From the NCBI GenBank assembly GCA_946558695.1, contig CAMNTQ010000009.1:1-64000 (forward strand): a DNA stretch of 64,000 nucleotides, written 5' to 3'. The notes beneath the pieces were generated by a model. It did not search any database. It was given only the letters and a program-made list of their open reading frames with translations, and was not told the DNA's origin. Positions 27,781 through 37,937 of this stretch are shown here, piece after piece. Source of the DNA: an uncultured Lachnospiraceae bacterium. Its GTDB lineage: Bacteria > Bacillota > Clostridia > Lachnospirales > Lachnospiraceae. Numbering within the stretch: position 1 is the first letter of the stretch; each line of letters begins with the position of its first letter. Made by a program: the position numbers and the translations under genes.

Positions 27781-29235
27781 ATGACTGATAAAAGAACACG
27801 CAAGATATTGGAATTAAAAAAACGTCGTATAAGGTTGAGAAGGCTGCACATTGCTCTTGCTCTTTTTTGCGTATGTGCAGTTATATTTATAGGTTTTCAG
27901 ATGGTCTCTTTCGTTCAGAATATGACAGCGGCGGCAGTGGAGCTTTCCGCTCAGAATGCGGAGATTCTACAGGGAGAAAATATGCCGGCGCTCTTGGCGA
28001 AAGCAAAGCTTGTTAAGAGAGCCGATAAGGTACTGGATAAGAAAAGTAAATATACAGTATCAGATTTCGTGAATGATTTAAAAAGCGGCAAAGGCTATAC
28101 TCTGGCATGTGAGGCGGATCCCAATGTGGAGGGTTCCTATCAGATTAAAGTAGTACTGGAAGATGCGATTGCCGGGAAGATCAGCAAGGATTGGAAGAAA
28201 CTTTTGAAATTCACGGTAAAGGACGGACGGTTTGAAGTCAAGAATCCGGTCGGTATGTGGGAAGGGGACAAGTTTAAAAAATATGATAATTCCTATGTAA
28301 AAAGTGATTTTATCGAGTCAATGGCGAATACTTACTATATCGGCGAGGACGGCGTTAAAGTAACCGGGTGGCAGACGATTAAGAAAAAGCTTTATTGTTT
28401 TGACAAAGACGGCATTATGCTGAAAAATAAATGGAAGGAACAGAATGACGACAGGTATTATCTTGGAAAGAACGGCGCGGCAGTAACGGGCTGGCAGAAG
28501 ATCAAGAAGGAGACTTATTATTTCACTTCTGACGCGAAGATGGCGACAGGGGATATACACGTAGGATTAGTGCGCTGTTCTTTTGATGAAGATGGAAAGC
28601 TGCTGTCAAAGAAAAAAGCGCAGGTAGATCCGGATAAGCCGATGGTCGCTCTTACCTTCGACGACGGACCGGGAAAGCGGACCGGGGAGATTTTGGATGT
28701 CCTCGAAGAATACAATGCGCATGCCACATTCTTCATGCTTGGACAGAAAGTGACTTCCTTTGAGAAAGAAGTAAAGAAGATGAAGAAGATCGGGTGTGAG
28801 CTGGGAAGTCATTCTTATGACCATACGAACCTTGCAAAATTAGATGATGAGGGTATAAAAAAGCAGATGTCGGACACAAACAAGAAACTGAAAAAGGCTA
28901 CGGGAAGTTTTGCGTCCGTTATGCGTCCGCCTTATGGATCGATCAATGATACAGTCAAAGCCAATGTGGGTTCTCCGATGATCTTGTGGAATATTGATAC
29001 GCTGGATTGGAAGACAAGGAATGCTGAAAAGACAATTGAAACAGTGATGGATCAGGTGGAAGACGGAGATATTATTTTGCTTCATGATATCCATACGGAA
29101 ACCGTGGATGCGGCTGTCAAGCTGATTCCAATGCTGGAAGACGAAGGCTACCAGCTTGTGACAGTGTCTGAGATGGCGGCGGCAAAAGGCGTTGAACTGA
29201 AGGACGGAGGAAAATATACAGACTTTACGAAGTAA
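27781..29235 (+). CDS. polysaccharide deacetylase with cell-wall-binding repeats
   Basis: VALTFDDGPGKRTGEILDVL, GSHSYDHTNL, RPPYGSIND; GxxVTGWQxIxxxxYxF repeats. Confidence 0.9.
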   Translation: MTDKRTRKILELKKRRIRLRRLHIALALFCVCAVIFIGFQMVSFVQNMTAAAVELSAQNAEILQGENMPALLAKAKLVKRADKVLDKKSKYTVSDFVNDLKSGKGYTLACEADPNVEGSYQIKVVLEDAIAGKISKDWKKLLKFTVKDGRFEVKNPVGMWEGDKFKKYDNSYVKSDFIESMANTYYIGEDGVKVTGWQTIKKKLYCFDKDGIMLKNKWKEQNDDRYYLGKNGAAVTGWQKIKKETYYFTSDAKMATGDIHVGLVRCSFDEDGKLLSKKKAQVDPDKPMVALTFDDGPGKRTGEILDVLEEYNAHATFFMLGQKVTSFEKEVKKMKKIGCELGSHSYDHTNLAKLDDEGIKKQMSDTNKKLKKATGSFASVMRPPYGSINDTVKANVGSPMILWNIDTLDWKTRNAEKTIETVMDQVEDGDIILLHDIHTETVDAAVKLIPMLEDEGYQLVTVSEMAAAKGVELKDGGKYTDFTK

Positions 29236-29246
29236 GAAGGATATAG

Positions 29247-29277
29247 ACGGCTGCTGTCAGGGAAAGACAGCAGCCGT
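29247..29277. terminator. bidirectional terminator between convergent genes
   Basis: ACGGCTGCTGTC / GACAGCAGCCGT stem. Confidence 0.8.
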
Positions 29278-29284
29278 TATAAGA

Positions 29285-30466
29285 TTATTTGTTTTTTTGC
29301 CGGTGATTTTCCAGCAGCTTATGAATTTTATCAGTCGGGACCATGACAGAGCTGATGGATGTATCGTGATTCAGAGAATCAATAATCAGAGCAATGAACT
29401 TACTCATATCGGCCGTGACGAAGTAAGGCTTTTCTTCGGTACAAGGAGGCAGATAAGTGAGATTCGTTGTGATCACGCGGTCGATATAGCCTTTTTCATA
29501 ATATTCATCAAATTTGTCAAAACCGTCGGTAAATAGTCCGAAGGTGGTGCAGACAAATACTCTTCCGGCTCCCCGCTCTTTGAGCTGCTTTGCCACATCC
29601 AGCATACTCTCACCGGAAGAAATCATATCGTCAATGATGATGACATCCTTTCCGGCGATATTGTCGCCGAGAAATTCATGGGCAACAATTGGGTTTTTGC
29701 CGCCGACTACCTGAGAATAGTCGCGGCGCTTGTAAAACATGCCCATGTCCACGCCGATGACGTTAGAAAAGTAGACGGCGCGGTGCATTGCGCCTTCATC
29801 GGGGCTGATGATCATCAGATGTTCTTTATCCACTTTAAGATCAGGTACGGCGCGAAGGAGCGCTTTCATGAACTGGTAAGCGGGACTGAAATTATCAAAA
29901 CCCCGGAGCGGGATTGCGTTCTGTACCCGCGGATCGTGTGCATCAAAGGTGAGGATATTGTCTGCTCCCATATCTACCAGCTCCTGAAGGGCAAAAGCGC
30001 AGTCTAAGGATTCCCGTTTCGTGCGTTTATGCTGGCGGCTTTCATAAAGAAAAGGCATAATAACATTCACGCGGTGCGCCTTGCCGTTGGCCGCAGAGAT
30101 GATACGTTTCAGATCCTGATAATGGTCGTCCGGCGACATGTGATTCAACTGTCCGTTTACCGTGTAGGTCAGACTGTAATTGCATACATCTACCATGACA
30201 AACAAGTCTTTTCCGCGGATGGACTCTTTGATCAGACCTTTGGCTTCCCCTGTCCCGAAGCGCGGACAGGAACAGTCAATCAGATAATTATCCAGCTTAT
30301 AACTGGAAAAGAGGGGGGAATTCAGAAAGGTGTGGTAGATTTCCTGACGGAATCCAACAATATAGTCATTCACTTTTCTGCCTAATTTAAGACAGCTCTC
30401 CAAAGCCGCGATTTTAAGAGGCGCTACAGGCAGGGCCGTTTCCATTTCCTGAATATCATTCGTCAT
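29285..30466 (-). CDS. prs: ribose-phosphate pyrophosphokinase
   Basis: ILTFDAHDPRVQNAIPL, MISPDEGAMHRA, KDVIIIDDMISSGESMLDVAKQLKERGAGRVFVCTTFGLF. Confidence 0.9.
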   Translation of the reverse strand: MTNDIQEMETALPVAPLKIAALESCLKLGRKVNDYIVGFRQEIYHTFLNSPLFSSYKLDNYLIDCSCPRFGTGEAKGLIKESIRGKDLFVMVDVCNYSLTYTVNGQLNHMSPDDHYQDLKRIISAANGKAHRVNVIMPFLYESRQHKRTKRESLDCAFALQELVDMGADNILTFDAHDPRVQNAIPLRGFDNFSPAYQFMKALLRAVPDLKVDKEHLMIISPDEGAMHRAVYFSNVIGVDMGMFYKRRDYSQVVGGKNPIVAHEFLGDNIAGKDVIIIDDMISSGESMLDVAKQLKERGAGRVFVCTTFGLFTDGFDKFDEYYEKGYIDRVITTNLTYLPPCTEEKPYFVTADMSKFIALIIDSLNHDTSISSVMVPTDKIHKLLENHRQKNK

Positions 30467-30659
30467 AAATTTTCTCCTGAATCATAAAAAGATTAAATGT
30501 TTAAGGTGTATGATACTCGGATTGCTCCGCAATCCTAAAAACTCTTTCAACTCTTGTATCATATCATTATTTACAGGGAGCGGTCAATGTTTTTGAATGG
30601 ACTATTTTTACAATGTGGGGTATACTATTATTGTCAAGTGCGGATGGAGGGAAACGGAT

Positions 30660-31970
30660 ATGAAACATGAGCATATAGTGAAGGCGGTTCTTCCGGGAAG
30701 TATAGCAGAGGAGCTTGAGATTGAGCCGGGCGACTGTCTGTTATCCATGAACGGAAATGAGGTCGAGGATGTTTTTGATTATCATTTTTATGCAAATGAT
30801 GAAGAGCTTACCGTTCTGATTCGTAAGCCTTGCGGGGAGGAATGGGAGCTTGAGATAGAGAAGGATTATGAAGAAGACTTGGGGATTGAGTTTGAGCAGG
30901 GCTTGATGGATGAGTACCGCTCCTGCCGCAATAAGTGTATGTTCTGTTTTATTGACCAGATGCCGGAAGGGATGCGCGATACGCTTTATTTTAAGGATGA
31001 CGATGCAAGGCTTTCTTTCTTGCAGGGGAATTATGTGACGCTGACCAATATGAGCGATCATGATATCGACCGGATCGTACGGTTCCATCTGGAGCCGATC
31101 AATATATCTTTTCAGACAACGAACCCCGAGCTTCGGTGCAGGATGCTTCATAACCGCTTTGCAGGAGAGGCTCTTAAGAAGGCGGACAGGCTCTATGAGG
31201 GCGGTATCCGTATGAACGGGCAGATCGTGCTGTGCAAAGGGATCAATGACGGGGAAGAGTTGGAGCGCAGTATCCGGGATCTTTCCCGCTACATGCCTTA
31301 TCTTGAGAGCGTGTCCGTAGTTCCGGTCGGGCTTACGAAATATCGGGAAGGACTGTATCCGTTAGAGCCGTTTACAAGAGAGGATGCATTAGAGGTACTG
31401 GATGTGATCCACAGATGGCAGGATAAGTTCTACAGCGAGAGCAGGACGCATTTTATCCATGCGGGAGATGAGTGGTACACACTGGCGGAGCAAGAGCTTC
31501 CGGATAAGGAGCGGTATGACGGGTATCTTCAGCTTGAAAATGGAGTCGGTATGTTAAGGCTTCTTTCGGATGAATTTGAGGAAGCCTTCGGGGAGCTTGC
31601 CGGAGATGATAAAGTACGGCGGGTTTCTGTGGCGACCGGAAAGCTTGCTTATCCGTTTATAAAGGGATTTGCCGGCAGGCTGACACAGAAGTATACAGGT
31701 ACAAAAATATACGTCTATTGTATTGAAAATAAATTTTTCGGAGAACGGATCACGGTGTCGGGGCTGATCACCGGGCAGGATCTGATCGGGCAGCTTAGCG
31801 GCAGGCCGCTTGGGGATAAGCTTCTCCTTCCGTGTAATATGTTCCGCAGCGGAGAGGAAGTGTTTTTGGATGATATAACGCTTTCCGAGCTTGCCAAGGC
31901 TTTACAAGTGCGCACAGATATTGTAAAATCAAGCGGACGAGACTTTATTGAAGCAATTTTAGATTCATAA
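30660..31970 (+). CDS. DUF512 (PDZ-like / radical SAM-like) protein
   Basis: CRNKCMFCFIDQMPEGMRDTLYFKDDDARLSFLQGNYVTLTN; ATG 30660. Confidence 0.9.
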   Translation: MKHEHIVKAVLPGSIAEELEIEPGDCLLSMNGNEVEDVFDYHFYANDEELTVLIRKPCGEEWELEIEKDYEEDLGIEFEQGLMDEYRSCRNKCMFCFIDQMPEGMRDTLYFKDDDARLSFLQGNYVTLTNMSDHDIDRIVRFHLEPINISFQTTNPELRCRMLHNRFAGEALKKADRLYEGGIRMNGQIVLCKGINDGEELERSIRDLSRYMPYLESVSVVPVGLTKYREGLYPLEPFTREDALEVLDVIHRWQDKFYSESRTHFIHAGDEWYTLAEQELPDKERYDGYLQLENGVGMLRLLSDEFEEAFGELAGDDKVRRVSVATGKLAYPFIKGFAGRLTQKYTGTKIYVYCIENKFFGERITVSGLITGQDLIGQLSGRPLGDKLLLPCNMFRSGEEVFLDDITLSELAKALQVRTDIVKSSGRDFIEAILDS

Positions 31971-31984
31971 ATAGGAGATAGCTT

Positions 31985-33313
31985 ATGAGTAAACCAGTAG
32001 TTGCCATTGTGGGAAGGCCGAATGTGGGAAAATCTACGTTGTTTAACGCACTGGCAGGAGAGAAGATATCGATTGTCAAGGATACGCCTGGCGTGACGAG
32101 AGACCGTATCTATGCGGACGTATCATGGCTTGACAGGAATTTTACTATGATCGATACCGGAGGGATCGAGCCGGACAGCAAAGATATTATCCTGTCGCAG
32201 ATGAGGGAACAGGCGCAGATTGCGATCGATACCTCTGATGTGATCGTATTTATGACCGATGTACGGCAGGGGCTGATTGATTCAGATTCTAAAGTGGCGG
32301 ATATGTTAAGACGTTCCGGCAAGCCGGTTGTTCTTGTAGTAAATAAGGTGGATAGTTTTGAAAAATATATGCCCGATGTGTATGAATTCTACAATCTCGG
32401 AATCGGGGAGCCGGTTCCGGTGTCAGCGGCATCAAGACTTGGTCTGGGGGATATGCTGGATGGGATCGTCGCGTATTTCCCGGAGAAAGATGAGGAGGAT
32501 GAGGAGGATGCGCGTCCGAGAATTGCCATTGTGGGAAAACCCAATGTGGGGAAATCCTCTATCGTCAATAAGCTGTTAGGCGAGCAGCGTGTGATCGTGT
32601 CGGATATCGCAGGGACCACAAGGGACGCCATTGATACAGAGATCATACATGAGGGAAGGGAGTATGTGTTTATCGATACCGCCGGACTCAGGAGAAAAAG
32701 CAGGATCAAGGAAGAGCTAGAGCGCTACAGCATCATACGTGCAGTGACGGCGGTGGAGCGTTCGGATGTGGTGCTGATTGTGATCGATGCGGTAGAAGGG
32801 GTGACAGAGCAGGATGCAAAGATTGCAGGGATCGCCCATGAGCGCGGAAAGGGAATTGTGATCGCCGTCAATAAGTGGGATGCCATCGAGAAGAATGACA
32901 AGACCATGAAACAATATGAGAACGAGATACGCCGCGTCCTTTCTTTTATGCCGTACGCAGAGATTATGTATGTGTCGGCTCAGACGGGGCAGCGTCTTAA
33001 TAAGCTTTACGATGTGATAGACATGGTGATCGAGAATCAGACGCTCCGCGTGGCCACCGGCGTTCTCAATGAGATCATGATGGAGGCAGTGGCGATGCAG
33101 CAGCCGCCTTCGGACAAGGGAAAGCGTCTCAAGCTTTATTACATCACGCAGGTATCGGTAAAGCCGCCGACTTTCGTTATATTTGTCAATGATAAGGAAC
33201 TGATGCATTTCTCTTATACAAGATATCTGGAAAATAAGATTCGGGAAGCCTTCGGTTTTAAGGGAACTTCTCTGAAGTTTTTTATCCGGGAAAGAAAAGA
33301 AAAGGAGCGGTAG
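31985..33313 (+). CDS. der: ribosome biogenesis GTPase Der
   Basis: two GTPase domains: GRPNVGKSTLFNAL and GKPNVGKSSIVNKLL. Confidence 0.97.
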   Translation: MSKPVVAIVGRPNVGKSTLFNALAGEKISIVKDTPGVTRDRIYADVSWLDRNFTMIDTGGIEPDSKDIILSQMREQAQIAIDTSDVIVFMTDVRQGLIDSDSKVADMLRRSGKPVVLVVNKVDSFEKYMPDVYEFYNLGIGEPVPVSAASRLGLGDMLDGIVAYFPEKDEEDEEDARPRIAIVGKPNVGKSSIVNKLLGEQRVIVSDIAGTTRDAIDTEIIHEGREYVFIDTAGLRRKSRIKEELERYSIIRAVTAVERSDVVLIVIDAVEGVTEQDAKIAGIAHERGKGIVIAVNKWDAIEKNDKTMKQYENEIRRVLSFMPYAEIMYVSAQTGQRLNKLYDVIDMVIENQTLRVATGVLNEIMMEAVAMQQPPSDKGKRLKLYYITQVSVKPPTFVIFVNDKELMHFSYTRYLENKIREAFGFKGTSLKFFIRERKEKER

Positions 33314-33315
33314 TT

Positions 33316-33960
33316 ATGGAAAGAATGATCTGTGTATGTATCGGGTATGCTTTTGGGCTGTTACAGACCGGATACCTTTACGGAAAGCTTCATCATATTG
33401 ACATCCGTAAGCAGGGAAGCGGTAATGCGGGTACGACGAACGCACTGCGGACACTGGGGTTTAAGGCGGGGTTGGTGACGCTTCTCGGAGATGCTTTTAA
33501 GTGTGTGTTTGCGGTTTTAGCGGTTCATTTGATCTATAAAAACAGCCGCGGGGATATTCTGCCGCTGCTTTCCATGTATGCCGGCATGGGAGCGGTACTC
33601 GGACATAACTATCCGTTTTATATGAAATTTAAAGGCGGGAAAGGGATTGCGGCGACAGCCGGGCTTCTCTTAAGTACGACGACTCCTGTGATGGTGCTCA
33701 TCTGTCTGGCGGTATTTATCGGGATTGTTGCGGCGACACGCTATGTGTCTTTAGGCTCTCTTGCGGTCGTGGTCATTTATCTTCTGGAGATTATCTATCA
33801 GGGGCAGACAGGGGCTTATGGGATGGAAGCGAATTATCTCTGCGAGATGTACGGAATCGCAGCCTTTCTGATGGCGTCCGCATTTTTTAAGCACAGAGAG
33901 AATATAAAACGGCTGCTTCATGGAACAGAGAATAAAATCAGCATTGGAAAAAGCAAATAA
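33316..33960 (+). CDS. plsY: glycerol-3-phosphate acyltransferase
   Basis: GSGNAGTTNALRTLGFKAGLVTLLGDAFK; GHNYPFYMKFKGGKGIA. Confidence 0.93.
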   Translation: MERMICVCIGYAFGLLQTGYLYGKLHHIDIRKQGSGNAGTTNALRTLGFKAGLVTLLGDAFKCVFAVLAVHLIYKNSRGDILPLLSMYAGMGAVLGHNYPFYMKFKGGKGIAATAGLLLSTTTPVMVLICLAVFIGIVAATRYVSLGSLAVVVIYLLEIIYQGQTGAYGMEANYLCEMYGIAAFLMASAFFKHRENIKRLLHGTENKISIGKSK

Positions 33961-33983
33961 TTTAATGTCAGGAGGAGGATATT

Positions 33984-34997
33984 ATGGCAAATGTAGGAAT
34001 TATGGGGGCGGGGAGCTGGGGAACCGCTTTAGCGCTCCTGCTTCACGGCAACGGGCATCAGGTGACCGTATGGTCGATCAGTGAAGAGGAAGTAAAGATG
34101 CTTTCTGAGGAAAGGGAGCACAAGAGCAAGCTTCCGGGAGTCCCGATCCCAGAGGACATGAGATTTACAAGCAATATGGAGGAGACGGTAAAGGGAAAGG
34201 ATTTTATCGTTATGGCGGTTCCGTCGCCGTTTACGAGAAATACGGCGCGGGGAATGAGTCCTTTTGTGGCCGGCGGACAGATTATCGTAGATGTGGCGAA
34301 AGGAATTGAGGAAAGTACACTGATGACGCTTTCCCAGCAGATTGAAGAAGAGATACCGCAGGCTGACGTGGCGGTGCTTTCCGGACCGAGCCATGCGGAG
34401 GAGGTGGGAAGAGGGCTTCCTACGGCGGTTGTGATTGGGTCGAAGACAGAAAAAACTGCAGAATATCTGCAGCAGGCATTTATGAATCAAGTATTTCGTG
34501 TTTATATCAGTCCGGACAGGCTGGGTATGGAGCTTGGAGGCTCCCTGAAAAATGTGATCGCTCTTGCGGCAGGTATCGCGGATGGAATGGGCTATGGAGA
34601 TAATACAAAGGCGGCGCTGATCACGAGAGGAATTGCAGAGATTGCAAAACTTGGGGTGAAGATGGGCGGAGCCATTGAAAGTTTTATGGGTCTGACCGGA
34701 ATCGGCGATCTGATCGTTACCTGCGCCAGCGTCCACAGCCGGAACCGAAAAGCGGGCTATCTTATGGGACAGGGAAAATCCATGCAGGAGGCCATGGACG
34801 AAGTGCAGATGGTAGTAGAAGGGGTTTACTCTACAAAGGCTGCCGTAAAACTTGGAAAGCTGCATGATGTACCGCTCCCGATCGTAAGTAAAGTGAATGA
34901 AGTGCTCTTTGAAGGAAAGGATCCGAAGGAAGCGGTAAATGAACTGATGCTGAGAGATTCTAAGGCAGAGCATCATGCGCTGCCGTGGAAAGAATAA
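33984..34997 (+). CDS. gpsA: glycerol-3-phosphate dehydrogenase (NAD(P)+)
   Basis: GIMGAGSWGTALALLL, SGPSHAEEV, KNVIALAAGIADGMGYGDNTKAAL. Confidence 0.96.
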   Translation: MANVGIMGAGSWGTALALLLHGNGHQVTVWSISEEEVKMLSEEREHKSKLPGVPIPEDMRFTSNMEETVKGKDFIVMAVPSPFTRNTARGMSPFVAGGQIIVDVAKGIEESTLMTLSQQIEEEIPQADVAVLSGPSHAEEVGRGLPTAVVIGSKTEKTAEYLQQAFMNQVFRVYISPDRLGMELGGSLKNVIALAAGIADGMGYGDNTKAALITRGIAEIAKLGVKMGGAIESFMGLTGIGDLIVTCASVHSRNRKAGYLMGQGKSMQEAMDEVQMVVEGVYSTKAAVKLGKLHDVPLPIVSKVNEVLFEGKDPKEAVNELMLRDSKAEHHALPWKE

Positions 34998-35067
34998 TAA
35001 GAAAAAGAGTTCTAAATGAAATACCCTCTTGCATACACTGTTATCAGCATAGCAAGGGGGTATTAGA

Positions 35068-36540
35068 ATGAATACGTTTCAATTATACAAGGACATTGAA
35101 GCCCGGACAAAGGGAGAAATATACATAGGGGTAGTGGGTCCGGTGCGGACCGGTAAGTCTACATTTATCAAACGATTCATGGATGTGCTGGTGCTCCCGC
35201 ATATGGAGGATGAGCATGGGAAAGAACGGACAAAGGATGAACTTCCGCAGTCGGCATCCGGGCGCACGATCATGACTACGGAGCCGAAGTTTGTTCCCAA
35301 GGAAGCGGCGGAGATCAGGCTGTCGGAAGATGTCAGAGTGAAAGTGCGGCTGATCGACTGCGTGGGATATATGGTGGAAGGAGCTTCCGGCCATGTGGAG
35401 GGAAATGAGGAGCGTATGGTGAAGACGCCGTGGTTTGACTATGAGATTCCCTTTACCAAAGCGGCGGGGATCGGTACACGGAAGGTTATTCACGATCATG
35501 CCACCATCGGAATCGTGGTGACGACAGACGGAAGCATCGGTGAGATTGAGAGGGAGCATTATAAAAATGCGGAAGGTCAGACGATCAAAGAGCTTCAGGC
35601 GATCGGGAAACCTTTTGTTGTGCTTGTGAATTCTGTAAAGCCTTATGGTGAAGATGCAAAAAAGGCAGTCACAGAGATCGAACAGGAGTATGGGGTGAAA
35701 GCGGTGCCTGTCAACTGCGAGCAATTGAAGGAGGATGACATCTACAAGATCCTTGAGGAAGTCATGTTTGAATTCCCTGTCTCGGAAATCCAGTTCTTTA
35801 TTCCCAAGTGGGTGGAGATGCTGCCGCGGGATCATGCAATCAAGCAGGAGATCTTGGGACATATCAGAGGCGTGATGGAGCAGATGAGCGAGGTGCGCGA
35901 TGCAGCGAAAGGCGTTGAGATGCCTGACAGCTCTTACATAGATGAAATGAAGGTAGACCATATCGGTATGGATAACGGCTGTATCAAGGTGCGGATCGGG
36001 GTTGCGGAAAAGTTCTATTACCAGATGTTAAGCGAGCTTACAGGGATGTCGATCGCAGGGCAGTATGAGCTTATTGCGGCCATGAAAAACCTCTCGGAGT
36101 TAAAAACCGAGTATGAAGATGTGAAGGATGCGTTTGCTTCCGTGCGGATGAAAGGGTACGGCATGGTCAGCCCGAAGAAGGAAGAGATCACGCTGGATGA
36201 ACCGACCGTGATCAAGCAAGGCAATAAATATGGAGTAAAAATCCACTCTCAGGCGCCTTCGATACATCTGATACGCGCCAACATCGAGACGGAGATTGCT
36301 CCGATCGTAGGAAATGAGCAGCAGGCGCAGGATTTGATTGACTATATCAAGACAATGAGCGATACGGAGGAAGGAATCTGGGGTACGAATATCTTCGGCA
36401 AATCCGTGGAGGATCTGGTGATGGACGGAATGCGCAACAAGATGATGTCCATCAATGACGAGAGCCAAGGAAAACTGCAGGATACTATGCAGAAAATCGT
36501 CAACGACAGTAACGGCGGGATGGTATGTATCATCATTTAA
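35068..36540 (+). CDS. spoIVA: stage IV sporulation protein A
   Basis: FQLYKDIEARTKGEIYIGVVGPVRTGKSTFIKRFMDVLVLP. Confidence 0.97.
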   Translation: MNTFQLYKDIEARTKGEIYIGVVGPVRTGKSTFIKRFMDVLVLPHMEDEHGKERTKDELPQSASGRTIMTTEPKFVPKEAAEIRLSEDVRVKVRLIDCVGYMVEGASGHVEGNEERMVKTPWFDYEIPFTKAAGIGTRKVIHDHATIGIVVTTDGSIGEIEREHYKNAEGQTIKELQAIGKPFVVLVNSVKPYGEDAKKAVTEIEQEYGVKAVPVNCEQLKEDDIYKILEEVMFEFPVSEIQFFIPKWVEMLPRDHAIKQEILGHIRGVMEQMSEVRDAAKGVEMPDSSYIDEMKVDHIGMDNGCIKVRIGVAEKFYYQMLSELTGMSIAGQYELIAAMKNLSELKTEYEDVKDAFASVRMKGYGMVSPKKEEITLDEPTVIKQGNKYGVKIHSQAPSIHLIRANIETEIAPIVGNEQQAQDLIDYIKTMSDTEEGIWGTNIFGKSVEDLVMDGMRNKMMSINDESQGKLQDTMQKIVNDSNGGMVCIII

Positions 36541-36563
36541 AAATAAGAGATCTTCTGCTTTTG

Positions 36564-37007
36564 TTAAGCAGAATAAAATGGAGCGCAGACTCTGCAAAGC
36601 CATATTAGAAGGATGATTTTGCAGCAGTCTGTGCTTCTTTTATGTGTTTTCCAGATTCTCTCTGATCTGAGAGCGGTCTCCCGTCTGAGATCGACGATCC
36701 AGTATTCCCGAACGCCGGCATTCATATATTTCATCATCTTCGGGCCGTAATCCCGCTTGCGGGAGGAGGGGGAGATAATCTCGACACACATGTCGGGGGC
36801 GCCGTAGATTCCCAGCGCAGTCCGCTTATCCTTGCCGCAGGAAACGATGATATCCGGCTGCATGACAGTCTTATCATCACAATCTAACTGTACATCCGGC
36901 GGCGACGCAAGAACCTTGCAGTTACCCTTGTTAGAGCGGATATGCAGGGCGACTGCAAAGAGAGTATGTTCCCTGCTTCTTAGAAGAGAGAGGGGCGGCC
37001 GAGTCAC
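36564..37007 (-). pseudogene. Uma2-family nuclease remnant
   Basis: VMQPDIIVSCGKDK...GAPDMCVEIISPSSRKRDYGPKMMKYMNAGVREYWIVDLRRE, but no Uma2-like N-terminus and a degenerate C-terminus. Confidence 0.65.
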
Positions 37008-37188
37008 AGACCATATTCGGGTATGGGGCGTCTGGCGTGAGAACGGACTCCAACGCTTTCAGAGTGTCATAGCGCGGGGATCTCGTCTCGCCGTTACCGA
37101 AAATGGTAAAATAACCGAGAATGATAAAAATATTTACTAGGAATGGCGATAAGTTATGATAGACAGACAAATATGAAAAAGTTATAAT

Positions 37189-37641
37189 ATGGAGAAAGAC
37201 GAAGAAAGTACAGGAAAATATGTTATGAAAAAAGTAATCGACTGGGTGACAATTAAATTTTTGATCGTAGGCGTCATCAATACACTGGTGGGGACGAGCG
37301 TGATGTTTGTCTGTTACAACGTATTTCACACAGGTTATTGGATCGCTTCGGCGCTTAATTATATCATAGGGAGTATCGTAAGCTTTTTCCTGAATAAATA
37401 TTTTACGTTCAAAAGCGGAAAGAAATCGGCTGCCGAAGTTGTGCGGTTCATACTGAATATCACGGTCTGCTATGTTCTGGCATACGGGATTGCAAAGCCC
37501 TGCGTACATTCTATACTTGGCGGGTATTCCCTGACGGTGCGGGACAATGCGGCCATGCTTGCGGGGATGTGCCTGTTTGTGGGACTCAATTATTTTGGGC
37601 AGAGATATATCGTGTTCCGGCGGCGCGATTATTATAATTAA
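37189..37641 (+). CDS. GtrA-family membrane protein
   Basis: KFLIVGVINTLVGTSVMFVCYN...NYIIGSIVSFFLNKYFTFKS. Confidence 0.85.
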   Translation: MEKDEESTGKYVMKKVIDWVTIKFLIVGVINTLVGTSVMFVCYNVFHTGYWIASALNYIIGSIVSFFLNKYFTFKSGKKSAAEVVRFILNITVCYVLAYGIAKPCVHSILGGYSLTVRDNAAMLAGMCLFVGLNYFGQRYIVFRRRDYYN

Positions 37642-37937
37642 AATTTAGCGGAATCTATAGAAATAGGAATAAAAACCTGTTACAACTAAATGGAACAAAA
37701 GGTGTTTTTCATTTTATTCAGGAGGTGAAGCAGTATACCGACGCAGAGCAAAAAGCGGATAAGAATGGCGATTGGGATTTGTCGTGACGGCAGGTCCTTT
37801 TTTTTGCGCTGTTTTATCAGAGTTCTGTCTGTGAATAGAAAAAATGAAAAAAACAGAGTGCGCTCTTGATTTTATTTAACGCTGGTATTATAATAAAAAT
37901 CAAATTTACAGATTATCTTATGAACGGAGGTTTTACA

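Noticed and set aside
34029-34976. 315-aa minus-strand ORF
   Set aside because: Antisense to gpsA; His/Arg/Leu-rich composition typical of a spurious antisense frame.
35083-35961. 292-aa minus-strand ORF
   Set aside because: Antisense to spoIVA with no recognisable motif.
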